Below are positions 22,101 through 26,956 of a stretch of 64,000 nt of DNA, piece after piece. Below the pieces are notes generated by a model. It was given only the letters and a program-made list of their open reading frames with translations, did no database searches and had not been told where the DNA came from. The translations under genes were made by a program, and so were the position numbers. Every line of letters begins with the position of its first letter. Position 1 is the stretch's first letter. Source of the DNA: a virus; the IMG/VR virus record IMGVR_UViG_3300033571_026375, positions 55,800-119,799 of that record. One strand, given 5' to 3'.

Positions 22101-23310
22101 GGATTAACGGAAGCACTTTACCGATTTGTCTGAATCCACCAAGTTCTTCTACTATGCTACTAAATTTTAAATCTCTGGGATCTAGTCTACTTAATCCTTC
22201 GCTGAGTCTGCGCACAGCTTCGTAGGGCCCAACGAATTTACCTTCTAAGTCTGTGAGAGTAACTCCGAATTCTTTTAAGGCTTCTACTGTATCTCCTCTT
22301 TGAATACGAGTAAAAATAGTTCTTAATCCAGTGGCGATAGTTTCAGCACTTTCGCGAGTAGTCGCACGAACACTAGTAAATACTGCAATAAATTCATTTA
22401 ACGCATCTGTGCCTTCACTGACACCTTTACTAGCAGCAGCAAATACACCACCAGTTCTTTGTATAGCAGTAATAATATCTCCGGCTTCTACGGCAAAAGC
22501 CGCAGCAACAGAATTTACACTACCTAAAGCATTTTCTAGCTGTCCAGCGCTAATGCCGAACTGTCTCATAAGCGCGATACTGCCTTCTACAGTATCTGAT
22601 AAGCTATCAAAAGATGGGGCCAAAGCACTTTTAGCTAATGCTTCTAGCGCGATTCTCGTATCTTTAGCTGTTAAACCAGCTTGCGCCAATGTTACAGCAA
22701 CCTGAGAAATATCCGATGATGAGACGCCAAAATTTGTAGCTAATTTTGTTATCTCTTGTACCATAGCAGATAATGATTCTCTGCTTTCATTAGTAACTTG
22801 TGACAATCTAACGATTTGTCTATCAAATTCTATATACTGTTGAACACCTTTGGCCAGAGCGTTTGTAACGCCGTAAATAACAGATGTTACAGAAGCGAAC
22901 GCAGCAAAACGTCGTACGGCTAGTCCTGCTTGACGACCGAAATCCTCAAATTCTGTTCTGGCTTGCGCAATGGCTCTGCTGGCGTTATTGGCGGCGCCGG
23001 CTGTTCTAACCAAAGGAGTACTGATGGTTGCGGGCAAATTCACATTTCCAACCGCTCTCATCGCAGCCGCCAAATTATTAAATGCTGTAGTAGCATTTGT
23101 CGCAGCTGTTGTCGTAGCTCCTAAAGTTTGTGTTAATACTCTTAGATTATTATTGACTTGAGTAATTGTTCTAGATGCATTTCTATCTATATTTAAATTG
23201 ATATTAGCATTGATATTACCTAGCTGTCTACGAATATTAGACGTTATTTGCCTAATATTAGACGGACCTCTGAGATTGATTTCTGCTGTAAGATTAAATC
23301 CTCTAGCCAT
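7135..23310 (-). CDS. Tape measure protein, giant (5391 aa)
   Basis: It sets tail length and is ejected during infection. Residues about 95-510 match the TP901-type tape measure core (conserved 'FDRQIVRLSQVTNE' and Gly-rich helical segments). Long helical, Ala/Gln-rich coiled-coil stretches follow. Five near-identical GTDTVPAMLTPGEFVVN modules and three diverged ones punctuate the chain. Residues about 970-1125 carry HAD-phosphatase motifs. A dockerin/EF-hand-like loop lies near 12.0 kb. Two hydrophobic segments (about residues 3979-4022 and 4341-4365) could enter the membrane; the second is followed by a Gly/Pro-rich linker. GGGAG precedes the ATG. Common siphovirus tape measures have 700-2000 residues. 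At about 0.15 nm per residue this one would give a tail near 0.8 micrometre. No lysozyme or peptidase motif was recognised. Confidence 0.95.
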   Translation of the reverse strand: MARGFNLTAEINLRGPSNIRQITSNIRRQLGNINANINLNIDRNASRTITQVNNNLRVLTQTLGATTTAATNATTAFNNLAAAMRAVGNVNLPATISTPLVRTAGAANNASRAIAQARTEFEDFGRQAGLAVRRFAAFASVTSVIYGVTNALAKGVQQYIEFDRQIVRLSQVTNESRESLSAMVQEITKLATNFGVSSSDISQVAVTLAQAGLTAKDTRIALEALAKSALAPSFDSLSDTVEGSIALMRQFGISAGQLENALGSVNSVAAAFAVEAGDIITAIQRTGGVFAAASKGVSEGTDALNEFIAVFTSVRATTRESAETIATGLRTIFTRIQRGDTVEALKEFGVTLTDLEGKFVGPYEAVRRLSEGLSRLDPRDLKFSSIVEELGGFRQIGKVLPLIQQFSTAQEALKIAQQGQGSLAIDAAKGQMALAVQIQKVREEFSALVRSLGDSKGFQTLVRLGLDLASALIKVADATKGVLPLIAIMGAFRGASALTQFAGGFGGGFRGNRQRARDGGVIGFARGGLVPGSGDSDSVNARLTPGEFVMRKSAVRSIGADNLSSMNRGGGIKKLREGGYTVRELADSQRTIINNYLYPRNKNSNLELNDKVNAQIIRVKEKPLTDAEIREIKGAYPTLTGKLKTKIKDPKNRKLLVESQRPTYQGPESDSIDGLEYSRAEKAWATKYEEIIRKRHNLEAANKDNPNYPVDTVSSRNVWGEVKFKTTKEPKRALIAKLLAKKLLDRSVNRFFKENSSDQVDGSIETDPLGRNTVNLGNLEYYGGDTGPGLESHKKQFYRKLRSGGIVQKFKEGGETLTLEKARGMSRKDILDILSGRKGGISTTEREVGVSSGEIYTILGQRNPDAKTQGLKEAILQKAVTANNRQLGAAKAQITKLQNNNLEVAAAGLFGSKFADQNMDIESPSLSQSAKVRVISGIMDSKIASSFSSIVSETTDKLTTRLAEVATTGDILAKLGLGKELNTDFDRTLVTGADKILSDPGKPVFSEFSDPNKVSAALQGAELTYLGSSLVELIKQRKDLLQYIRVVTARPESTLGLIQGFLASKDLPIPRSQFKGFGGENISADEIAELKAAFLNPDSLFVDDDPRNIAAAKKRSNEGITSYLYGTGKSLPNSQAQGDIEGLLLEQVVQKLGGPGALKGMGFDFPNGLGDAAKYFGLPDDIPTDVKRTISGPSTIKDNIVTYLKNVMGYAGGGTVPAMVSNGEAYVPPAMAKKIGYGKLHKMNQADRNGMNSFASGGMSIFKGSGTGTSDSIGPIGLPVGSFILREKATKALGLNSGGRVQKFLFGGRSRGPAARPDAISVDTIGASNTAVRSLGDLATVLNDLGVASSRSSQLLSRGYQATAAEAQRAYEADLVMARAAGASADVLYDLEQALIRTRQEAEAEVAVMQSLANMSGVELQDTLSDMEDELRRLTDAARNAAAAAGLTGEELETEVRAGAGDRRRQAFETVAASGTGPLRALGGGTGLDLAAIGATGDDLGRVINNLMRDAETLEQMNMRYTQNRREEVAQAAMAAGNIARAARIRAGSERDVEETIQREIRARTTAVEQNARSTGARGPDEAREFNRQNNMLASFAVMTVGNIIADTINAKSSATEAGVAGGIRGGTQAFAYANQISGELTNFADGLSRTGNRFAGLASNIARFAGRVQIFAVLGEAAIQAYNGIRQFGIELEKNRVEQALSGLTEQFDKLNKDLNQLDLRNAIQSNIIDASRSSERLRSQTLDTASAGWINGIDVFISSLQNSETNNTNRRAALRSQVLEKEGIMEYINTSFGGADTYAAKAAKYSGQQALESSQSFKPVADNINQLISARIRGGENIGDILGGPEFKDFATSLVYADSALNKHIREIELSTRYTEEEKKARIDEIISIQGANKIRTQAAIAQREKDQRELGTVASVYTRSLKRMFTNMEQAINAAAYSLKQMTDNIDLNVSALQGQAKVGSVDLQTSNIIQNPRAYNPGVRSSAQASASSLFGTRAPEMAQLMNLGETVENTVMSTINKTLEDKGPDASNEAIARAVDKSVRDELSGLGLPPELADKLAKEVGDTLVDLRKSGDEKVDFAKLSEKLGSLSSVIDTAKDAQQAAIKALENYQNVLNAYANNINRIIDLETSARDKFNKSVNIAADGSTALSKALGRTITVADAFAKRDASIARQTGGLTDPTDIFNKILSLNNNRDILQSSSREAADKGPAGIQDFIKFNSELKNTNIALRENRAALEDMATNTEKASSAMDAIQEAQQKAAGRIGFLEKVVTSTPDELDSLNQSLYRLQRNMNGQQNTIQNSIGAQKAYRDALNQGASAAEAMRAAQTAFANERKETLGTLQDIMPFLGDNQQANNIKANVLETMLAESGMGVSPLFQQILNTLRNPEQDPATAAAIQYYNQSIAEQSTATRLLGQLDQQLANDIAVQNSKLIVDGLTKTVLTFQNNELRDIADKVNTMVSIMQKAPGAGGLASGGMVYAAGGQFINFQPKGTDTVPAMLTPGEFVVNRAATQANLPLLKSINNGYSRGGKVSYYAAGGFVTNWGSQTSMDEFGMMSDKEIIDPSVEANRAIWSAGYKQNIRLLPSYYTLDFSDDNTTIPSPGADPDSPNFNLDQIKPTSGKVRVGSAVGISRVGDDQYAYIDNQGAIDASSDMPIIKAAETNLYLGLDKFKSTNFAQSKATEYKDRFRSFEALDSTLHKSISMDPIAFADDLPKLSDFTSNANEWNPTLAGKSYGIAFDTSTEIRPTDKDVSAAPSFKIWYYKRSPLNYAGWAPGLAMGVSVKQPNFDIGTPYSSNDGFDSKSWVVFGSGKYKSAMYPDLEKMNGVITGKGIKDANTISSENYELYKNTVDFLSGASTYKDTGGLGAALQQKLSSLYNGLAQFITLDQNEIAPLDELVKLNATSAIIAQQSLEQQFKDGLQFIDTNAAKYNKVKIGLTGAKPAIKNPDFLASKPFDIENTATKISKSFPFMINGNMREILGKDFEDVAAQQAAATKGKVHSRLLPVDELKVNLPVNIQGKQPQLSIPIAYEEYTGELFDPSTKNFDGKPFTTLLPNNISETLFQNLDESRKRLFTTKKYTVPDILKASKLDDPTNPIFTDIIDLFKFQTNNDPNVDAQAKKVAANLNLVFDHPQNSLIKNVGLAGDGGVDVFSAMSDEPTTVNVGEFLLKKFQEFRGQLASGANKVDPIMPKGAVFSDAELPQATAALIRGSMALFGGLKLPGAPYGWLSKSGGPQALRAAISGNPVAAAQHMAGVLNQAGAYVSQLQNRAPNVSAYNALDNAMTMISGAANAFGSLAGGDTSLLKQFYENKVPIAAVFRSLGAASRFGKISGMKLSPDWQNILGNQLQGSKLKTVGRDGSLSDATLVSAIPENATVSDLVKVIFNPYNEFAGKDIRKGLIQKFGDDIFNLRGPNRMPYFDPQTLSFIRTGLYRLMDWYGGKGNWVGQDYFFDEKNEPDNALRMANFAQSLKTDGSQFYKDAMEAHTLFGLSNAFGALPTDQWFMSRGAVLPQKKAAGGVIYAQTGGNLVNFKPQGTDTVPAMLTPGEFVVNRRATQKNLPLLRSLNSGGSTGYSQGGVVYLSGGSADPVVDVTGNGVGNISPKVIQQALITGIRNDQLLAGNASREDTLDMTVRDYTRRTVFKDHLLNLGVTPEQLKIAEDDLRERSETGVDLPAGDMYDRQIAGTLIRQGISQDIIDKAKKANYEAQNKTFRIQKDLFDKKKMALARSNVFGVEYFMGNLSIFDASRGARKDKKLLEERFKLTDMTKDNTVNVLDLLTWLSRNPDVQSAANPYISSSDAWMPKGFLSGSGGVFSDTTRKQDERAEIEPHIRTLSPQLDTWANVLRYRLDSARQAQDLRDAEAKLAQNQTKEKQGVEAWGSGGAGGIDPSEINTLRAKQKEWGQKRLQYMERLNTLEGLISLRAIGGTGVGSLEELVANEQGMSTSIRDNEQLGLREDIIDEGNREGLRKGARNLVMTAAIGAASPFLLPAGIAAAGGAAVLTIGGSLGAMYLADAVEEKNYQNLKNTDPKEFARQQLLRSQNSYQEAAASMENIVDIADMALGIGAGAVNTKGLFKYRFFQEAADGQPVKIKNTAVSRSAEAKDIADKSKAALKDMSDDAKAKPKTADDVKTDTEAKAKTKTEQPATPEKPIKFKSPKVAEAWNNAVAEARAKYNKSINEFSDQQMKDYFETGPGSAAKQQVNAQIEQLKLDAGATKMNDADAWNTIATQYPDRFGQFADDLKKNGYMIDDDGNIIFGPNARGIVDSDPNMAGAFENARTKARQQGIDEAADKLKIKKGSKDYDDLVKAYDDDISIKGRTWRGYVKDKWAAVTKSKWARLAAGGAALLAAWQAWMMLNANKQNQKPPGGAPTIPPAPGTGGSGGGGGGGSGGGNTPTVPPLEPTVVDPAGKTVKKIETPNYYDELTYKEYVSRQLVAGHAPPEPIKKLFTTAAVYGYQTDATGKRIRGSNRRTTAYDQRDTSGLNKGIGLEGDETGGAMRAKSPVGGRTVSSQTHTTTAPFVPSSTTYDGKGGFNYKPGGAPQDTRNLSEEDKARIKKQGGFLPSGQFGTDQNNKEGNAGIRQSAGAAPAIPFGVRPVPPEKKQGAADEFVESASSTDVAKQMEIANRPMSVRGKTVMWGRTSPLTQYKTAYAFWRRKLGEYNYFNSIAYQKKDRWKKGFGKYDSVLKQEKEAQGLSRGGVVYAQNGMLIPYQPRGTDTVPAMLTPGEFVVNRAATQKHLPLLKTLNRSKGGTVSYLSAGGQSAPAAPPLFVSDKNAAKLSNVGKDVKNVEILGKDIKSLLINNPVPKKLDESTGKILDCCKDSQNKNQKNAENILTLQLQNRTNMGISTKLIMGAIEYTGMKAEAAIAKASVEKPAWVDEEVNSIQSKIIVMISQSIDSAKQSVTDTIGAAKDALAGMLGGAAAPAGAVPGPAAAGAAAAPAAGAAGLYNGGMVYASNGTLINYQPRGTDTVPAMLTPGEFVVNARATKKHLPLLSAINDGNYKADGGIITPSYYANGGHNPDHKQWAEARQRHEERQEQTQILSGYKKFGNRAPLFFEIDNQIKQARNLFDALDANAINEDLTKDQVITMVEDKIAKASSDQKAALINAERATAQQRFQYLLGVVQRSSVAIQSLTGNARNYESVQNPGFTYYDILDAQIKHGQAEGKALYEGWLELNKEVGSVSLPGSTAVGLPAPGAGGANPPVGKQYGGLIYANNGMLIPYQPKGTDTVPAMLTPGEFVVNRNATRNNLALLQDINSNRFNNGGPVVYKQAGGPIMYRQYGGMTDESGGGTSGVSNSGGPDFDKLAQFTATFDRFIGQLQKLNIPPQINLTLTQQKPLEINVNGAEALQKLLEGPLGDIVRGNVNTALNQNRVGNEEPPQ
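7520..15840 (-). repeat. Five copies of the GTDTVPAMLTPGEFVVN module in the tape measure gene
   Basis: Copies lie at about 7556-7607, 8338-8390, 9098-9152, 12650-12700 and 15775-15830. Each is preceded by a G-G-x-(V/I/L)-Y-A hairpin with (Q/Y)-P-(R/K)-G or F-x-P-(K/Q)-G, and followed by A-T-x-x-(N/H)-L-(P/A)-L-L and another G-G hairpin, so the whole unit spans about 60-80 residues. Diverged relatives occur at about 21655-21715 (LTPGEFVMRKSAV), 19605-19680 (VPAMVSNGEAYVPPA) and 19430-19520 (LPVGSFILREKAT). Protein identity is high but the DNA copies differ at many third positions, which argues for selection on the peptide. Confidence 0.85.
19935..20395 (-). other. HAD-superfamily phosphatase-like domain inside the tape measure protein
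   Basis: All four HAD motifs appear in order within one reading frame. Motif I is D984-F-D986-R-T988 followed by L-V; motif II is V-V-T1048-A-R; the motif III lysine is K1075 in Q-F-K-G-F-G-G; motif IV is L-F-V-D1103-D-D-P-R-N. Spacings of 62, 27 and 28 residues suit a small HAD fold. The hydrophobic strand before each motif is also present. HAD enzymes use the first Asp as nucleophile for phosphoryl transfer. The substrate and the purpose of an enzyme inside a tape measure are unknown; it could act after ejection into the host. Confidence 0.7.
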
Positions 23311-23330
23311 TAATTACTCCCATAAAATAA

Positions 23331-23358
23331 CAACGCCACACTAAAAAGCATGGCGTTG
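23331..23358 (-). terminator. Hairpin between chaperone-position gene and tape measure gene
   Basis: A perfect 8-bp stem (CAACGCCA / TGGCGTTG) encloses a 12-nt loop. In the leftward transcript the stem is followed by TTATTTTATG, a weak T-tract, and then by the GGGAG ribosome site of the tape measure gene. It may be a partial terminator, an RNA processing site or a translational hairpin that lowers tape measure expression, since only a few copies are needed per virion. Confidence 0.5.
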
Positions 23359-23394
23359 GTTAATGAAACAAAGCTAGAATAAAACAATAAACTA

Positions 23395-24282
23395 TTATGT
23401 AGTTGATTTATTTCCCTCTGATACTGATGCTGCAGGAGTTGCTTCATTGGTAGGTTCTTTGGTTTCTAAACTTTTTTTAGTTTCCTCATCTAAAATTACT
23501 GGATTGCCGTTGTCATCCAAAAATGGCTGACTATCAACTAAGTACTCTCCATCTGCATCTACTCTATTACCATCTTTATCAATGAACTCTCCGTTGTCAT
23601 TAATGTACCTACCATTTTCATCTACTAATCTTCCTTCGCCATCTACAGTTCTACCTTGCTTATCTATAAATCTTAAATTGTCATTAACAAATTTATATTT
23701 ACGTAAAAACTTATTCTCGGGCAAATTCTTCTCAAAATCATTATCCAAACCGTAAATCATATTGGCCAATTTCTGTGCTCCCGCAAGAGCTACGGGATCA
23801 TCTATGCGACCCATATAGTCTTCCAGGCTCTCAAAATACTTTTTATCACTATCTTTATACACCACACAAACACTCACCAAATAATTAAATCTAGCATTAT
23901 CAGCTTGACCTTCGGCACTATGATTGTCTAGGGAAGTCCTAACACTAATTAATTCTCTAATCTTACCTCGTACTTCTCTCATCTTAATGGCCATTTTTTT
24001 AGCTTCACTAAGAGCAAAACCGCCCTTGGCTAGTTTTCTTTCGCCTTCTAATAATTCTTTTTGCAAATCATTGTATTCTTTTTGCTTATCTTCGTTCCAT
24101 AAGCCTTGCTCTTCGAGTAGATCATCCATTTTGGCTCTTACAACACTCTTGCTTTTAATAGCGTCTGTAAAAGCATGATTATATACTTTCTGAGCTTCTC
24201 TTTGATCCGTTAAAGAGGGCGACCTCACCATAAATGTTTTCGTCTCTTCACCAACCACAACTTTAAAATCCTCAGTTTTCAT
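23395..24282 (-). CDS. Probable tail assembly chaperone with tandem heptapeptide repeats (295 aa)
   Basis: The gene lies directly upstream of the tape measure, the standard place of tail assembly chaperones. The N-terminal third starts with a beta strand pair (residues 5-20) and continues as charged helices (30-115), the usual make-up of such chaperones. Residues 204-259 consist of eight exact 7-residue units of the form x-hydrophobic-hydrophobic-D-x-x-G, for example RFIDKQG, RTVDGEG, RLVDENG, RYINDNG. The tail (260-295) is acidic and low-complexity. AAAGGA precedes the ATG. Function is inferred from position; the repeat is described separately. Confidence 0.6.
   Translation of the reverse strand: MKTEDFKVVVGEETKTFMVRSPSLTDQREAQKVYNHAFTDAIKSKSVVRAKMDDLLEEQGLWNEDKQKEYNDLQKELLEGERKLAKGGFALSEAKKMAIKMREVRGKIRELISVRTSLDNHSAEGQADNARFNYLVSVCVVYKDSDKKYFESLEDYMGRIDDPVALAGAQKLANMIYGLDNDFEKNLPENKFLRKYKFVNDNLRFIDKQGRTVDGEGRLVDENGRYINDNGEFIDKDGNRVDADGEYLVDSQPFLDDNGNPVILDEETKKSLETKEPTNEATPAASVSEGNKSTT
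23506..23673 (-). repeat. Eight tandem 7-residue repeats, consensus xΦΦDxxG
   Basis: Units start at residues 204, 211, 218, 225, 232, 239, 246 and 253. The first six keep a Gly at position 7 and Asp or Asn at position 4. The seventh is disturbed (EYLVDSQ) and the eighth restores the pattern (PFLDDNG). Asp/Asn/Gly spacing resembles short calcium-binding turns. DNA identity between the units is limited. Confidence 0.8.
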
Positions 24283-24305
24283 ATTATACTGTCCTTTCTT
24301 CTATG

Positions 24306-24614
24306 TTAATTATTTTTTGTATTATCTTTTGGTACTCTAAAAGAATAATTGAAATTTTGCTTAAAAAATCCACCATACTTATAAAAATCATCTTCAAGAT
24401 TTCTGATCTGAGCATTTCCTTGGTTTAGAATCTGATTTCTAGTTCTTTCCCACATATCAGAAAATTCTATTTGTTCCGAGGTAAGGTTATCTTCATTTTC
24501 AATATCTTGCCCCCACAAAAATCCAAAAGTATTTTCAAACTTGCTTAATGCTCCTATCATTGTTGTTTCTACTCTTTTTTTAAGATGAAATATCAGTCGT
24601 TCAGTATCTGTCAT
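24306..24614 (-). CDS. Small protein in tail assembly region, unknown function (102 aa)
   Basis: A charged, mostly helical protein without recognised motif. The C-terminal half is rich in aromatic residues (Y-K-Y-G-G-F-F, then F-N-Y-S-F). It sits between the 348-aa gene and the probable chaperone, separated from them by 14 and 23 bp, so it belongs to the tail transcription unit. By position it could be one of the tail assembly chaperones or a tube terminator; the sequence does not decide. Confidence 0.7.
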   Translation of the reverse strand: MTDTERLIFHLKKRVETTMIGALSKFENTFGFLWGQDIENEDNLTSEQIEFSDMWERTRNQILNQGNAQIRNLEDDFYKYGGFFKQNFNYSFRVPKDNTKNN

Positions 24615-24628
24615 AGTATTATTCCTTA

Positions 24629-25675
24629 TTATTTTTTCCTATTAAAATTTAATTCTTTGAGCTGATCTCTAATGTTTTGTTTCACATCCGGTAAATCCGC
24701 GTCTTTGATAGTTCCTGCATTCAATACCGTACTAACTTTATTTTGTCTTTTCAAGAGATTTTCCGGACTATTCAATTTTAAAATATCATCTCTTTGAGCT
24801 GCTGAATCAGCCATGAGAAAAACTTCGTTAGCTTTTTTCATGCGATCAGATCCCAATATATTATTTACACTCTTTTCCTGTTTTTGTTTCTTATTTTCTC
24901 TTTGGTTATGAATCATCCATCCCTCAAGAGCATCGTCATCCTCTATAATTTCTTTTTCAGGACACTCTGGATGTTCATATACTCTATCATACATTAATGA
25001 TATACTAAGAATAGCCTTTTGTTCTTCATTAAAATCTATAATACTATATGGAAATAAATGATTTTTATTAATAGCATAATAATTACGCCAATAGTCGCTA
25101 CGAGCAAGAGCTTTTAACGTGGATATATCTATAATATTAGAGCTAATCTTATGAATTAAATGATTAAATAGCTGATAATTATTATTGTTATAAAATATTA
25201 AATTATTAGTTTGATAAATATATAATGTATTACTAATAATAAATTCGTTTTTAATATTAGCGCAATAATTTTCTAAAGTTAAAAAATCTAAACTATGAGA
25301 TAGATTAAATAACTCATTATATCTGGTTCTAGTAGAAGCTAATTCTTTTCTATATTTAGTTTTCTTAGTATTATCAAAAAAATGATAGTATAAATCTACC
25401 TTAATATTTTCAATTTTTTTCTCCAGCATTTCCATATCTTTTTTATATGCTGGGTATACTATGTCTAATTCAAATAATAAGTCTTCTATATTATCTTCTA
25501 AAATAAATGAACTAGAATATAAATTGTCTTCGTATGTATTGTCGTATAATAGATTAGCCTGAAGTCTTATATCTATACTAGCAGACCTCAACTCGTATAA
25601 CACATCTTTGTGTTCTATAAGTTGCTTACCAGATAAAATTCTATTTACAAATTTTTCTAGTTCTATTGTTTTCAC
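24629..25675 (-). CDS. Tail-module protein, unknown function (348 aa, GTG start)
   Basis: The reading frame opens with GTG at 25675, just behind the stop of the 49-aa gene (25677-25679), an arrangement that favours coupled translation. The protein is largely helical. Residues about 75-125 look like a coiled coil (Glu/Lys-rich), the middle is rich in Asn, Tyr and Ile, and residues 240-290 are strongly charged. The stretch around residue 225 carries H-P-E-C-P-E-K-E-I-I-E-D-D-D. Position between tube and tape measure suggests tail assembly. I recognise no family. Confidence 0.75.
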   Translation of the reverse strand: MKTIELEKFVNRILSGKQLIEHKDVLYELRSASIDIRLQANLLYDNTYEDNLYSSSFILEDNIEDLLFELDIVYPAYKKDMEMLEKKIENIKVDLYYHFFDNTKKTKYRKELASTRTRYNELFNLSHSLDFLTLENYCANIKNEFIISNTLYIYQTNNLIFYNNNNYQLFNHLIHKISSNIIDISTLKALARSDYWRNYYAINKNHLFPYSIIDFNEEQKAILSISLMYDRVYEHPECPEKEIIEDDDALEGWMIHNQRENKKQKQEKSVNNILGSDRMKKANEVFLMADSAAQRDDILKLNSPENLLKRQNKVSTVLNAGTIKDADLPDVKQNIRDQLKELNFNRKK

Positions 25676-25676
25676 A

Positions 25677-25826
25677 TTATTCTGTCTGCTTAGCTATAAT
25701 AGAATTTTGTAAACTAGATATCTCTTTATCTTTATCATCTAGTTGTTTTTGTAATTCTGTAATAGCTTTTTGAGACTGAACAATATCTACATACATTTTA
25801 CCTATTATAGTAAAAATTTCTTCCAT
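25677..25826 (-). CDS. Small coiled-coil protein (49 aa)
   Basis: This frame starts with ATG at 25826 behind a very good ribosome site (AAGGAAGGA, 5 nt spacing) and ends with TAA at 25677. Residues 12-45 show a heptad pattern of Ile, Val and Leu (V-D-I-V-Q-S..., L-Q-K-Q-L-D-D-K-D-K-E-I), so a short coiled coil is expected. It fills the gap between the tail tube gene and the 348-aa gene. The strong ribosome site implies high expression relative to the GTG-started gene that follows. Function is unknown. Confidence 0.75.
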   Translation of the reverse strand: MEEIFTIIGKMYVDIVQSQKAITELQKQLDDKDKEISSLQNSIIAKQTE

Positions 25827-25860
25827 CGTGTCCTTCCTTTTGAATCTCTGTAACTAATTA

Positions 25861-26919
25861 TCAACTAATTGGGAACGTGCTATCGCTCTCATAAATATCA
25901 GTACTATAGTTTACAGTACCTGTTGGTGCGCTATAGGTGAAATCATTGTAAGTTTGATAGCTATAAGTTACTGTTGCATTACCACCACCAGTATCACCAC
26001 CGGTATAGTTAACACTTGTTAATTTATTCTTCTTACCAAGATCAATTGTTGTACCGTCACAAAGCCTAATCACAATTTCTTTGTTAGTGAGAGCTTTAGG
26101 ATTGTTACATACAGCTTCGGTATTTCCTGCAACACCGACTAAATCGCCGTCACCAGCAACACACTCAATTTCGCATGTTACTTCAACAGGGAAATTCACG
26201 TAGCGATAGTATGGAGTACGCTGACCTAGTCTATAGATACTTTCTCTACCTAAATTCATACTAACACTAACATTTTGAATTTTCATACCGGAGGGAATGC
26301 CTCCGCTAAGATAAGATAGGGTAGAAGCAGCATTAGCGGCTCCTGTTGGTAAAACACTAGAAGAACTCCATAAACCACGACGCAAAATACCAACGCCGCT
26401 TGGGACTGCACTGCCAAGCTTGTTCTCATTAGCAGTTGCGGATGGGGATGCAAGCCAAACTTTGTCGTTACTAACTAGTGTAACTTCTTCTGTAAAATTA
26501 CCCTCCGTTGGGAAAGTATATGTTACACTAGATAAGTATGCTGGGACACATTCAACCGATGCTACCGGAGTGCCGGTATTAGCTGAATCTGTATCTTTGA
26601 ATAAATTTAATCTAACGCCGCAACGATGATTAGCCAATGTGCTAAGACTACCCGTGCCCATGGTCATAGCATACAAAGTAGGGTTATTATCTAATACTTT
26701 ATTAAGTGTAATTTCAACTTCTGGAATTTCTTCGTAGTTATCATATAATTCTAGCTGTCCAAGCTGATAAACTGGTTCAAGATTAAAATTGGTGTTCATA
26801 CCTACGCTCTGTAAGCCTCTAACAATATCATATGATGTATTTTGAGCACTTGCTGTGCCCGATGGGCCGTTAACTTCTACAGATTGACAAGCGTAGTAAA
26901 TTCTATTATTATTAGCCAT
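25861..26919 (-). CDS. Major tail tube protein (352 aa)
   Basis: The N-terminal part reads as a typical tube protein: 'GLQSVGMNTNFNLEPVYQLG' followed by Y-D-N-Y-E-E-I-P-E-V-E-I-T-L and repeated alternating strands. The pattern 'QLGQLELYDN..EEIPEVEITLNK' describes the tube beta-sandwich hairpin. A strong TGGAGA ribosome site precedes the ATG, consistent with the high copy number of a tube subunit. It lies upstream of the chaperone-position genes and the tape measure, as in most siphoviruses. At 352 aa it is longer than a minimal tube subunit (150-250), so the C-terminal 130 residues may be a surface domain. No sheath gene accompanies it. Confidence 0.75.
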   Translation of the reverse strand: MANNNRIYYACQSVEVNGPSGTASAQNTSYDIVRGLQSVGMNTNFNLEPVYQLGQLELYDNYEEIPEVEITLNKVLDNNPTLYAMTMGTGSLSTLANHRCGVRLNLFKDTDSANTGTPVASVECVPAYLSSVTYTFPTEGNFTEEVTLVSNDKVWLASPSATANENKLGSAVPSGVGILRRGLWSSSSVLPTGAANAASTLSYLSGGIPSGMKIQNVSVSMNLGRESIYRLGQRTPYYRYVNFPVEVTCEIECVAGDGDLVGVAGNTEAVCNNPKALTNKEIVIRLCDGTTIDLGKKNKLTSVNYTGGDTGGGNATVTYSYQTYNDFTYSAPTGTVNYSTDIYESDSTFPIS

Positions 26920-26956
26920 AATTTAATCTCCAGAAAATATTGTGTGTTATTGGTTA

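Noticed and set aside
22331-22705. Plus-strand open frames opposite the tape measure gene (also 16988-17350, 11366-11692, 18464-18745)
   Set aside because: They mirror the Ala/Ser-rich codons of the tape measure frame and have no independent support.
7135-23310. Lysozyme or peptidase domain in the tape measure
   Set aside because: No M23, NlpC/P60, SLT or lysozyme motif could be recognised; the only enzyme-like motifs are those of the HAD region.
24300-24325. Slippery-type A-AAA-AAT at the end of the 102-aa gene, as for a chaperone frameshift
   Set aside because: A -1 slip there meets TAA at once, and the next gene has its own ATG and ribosome site.
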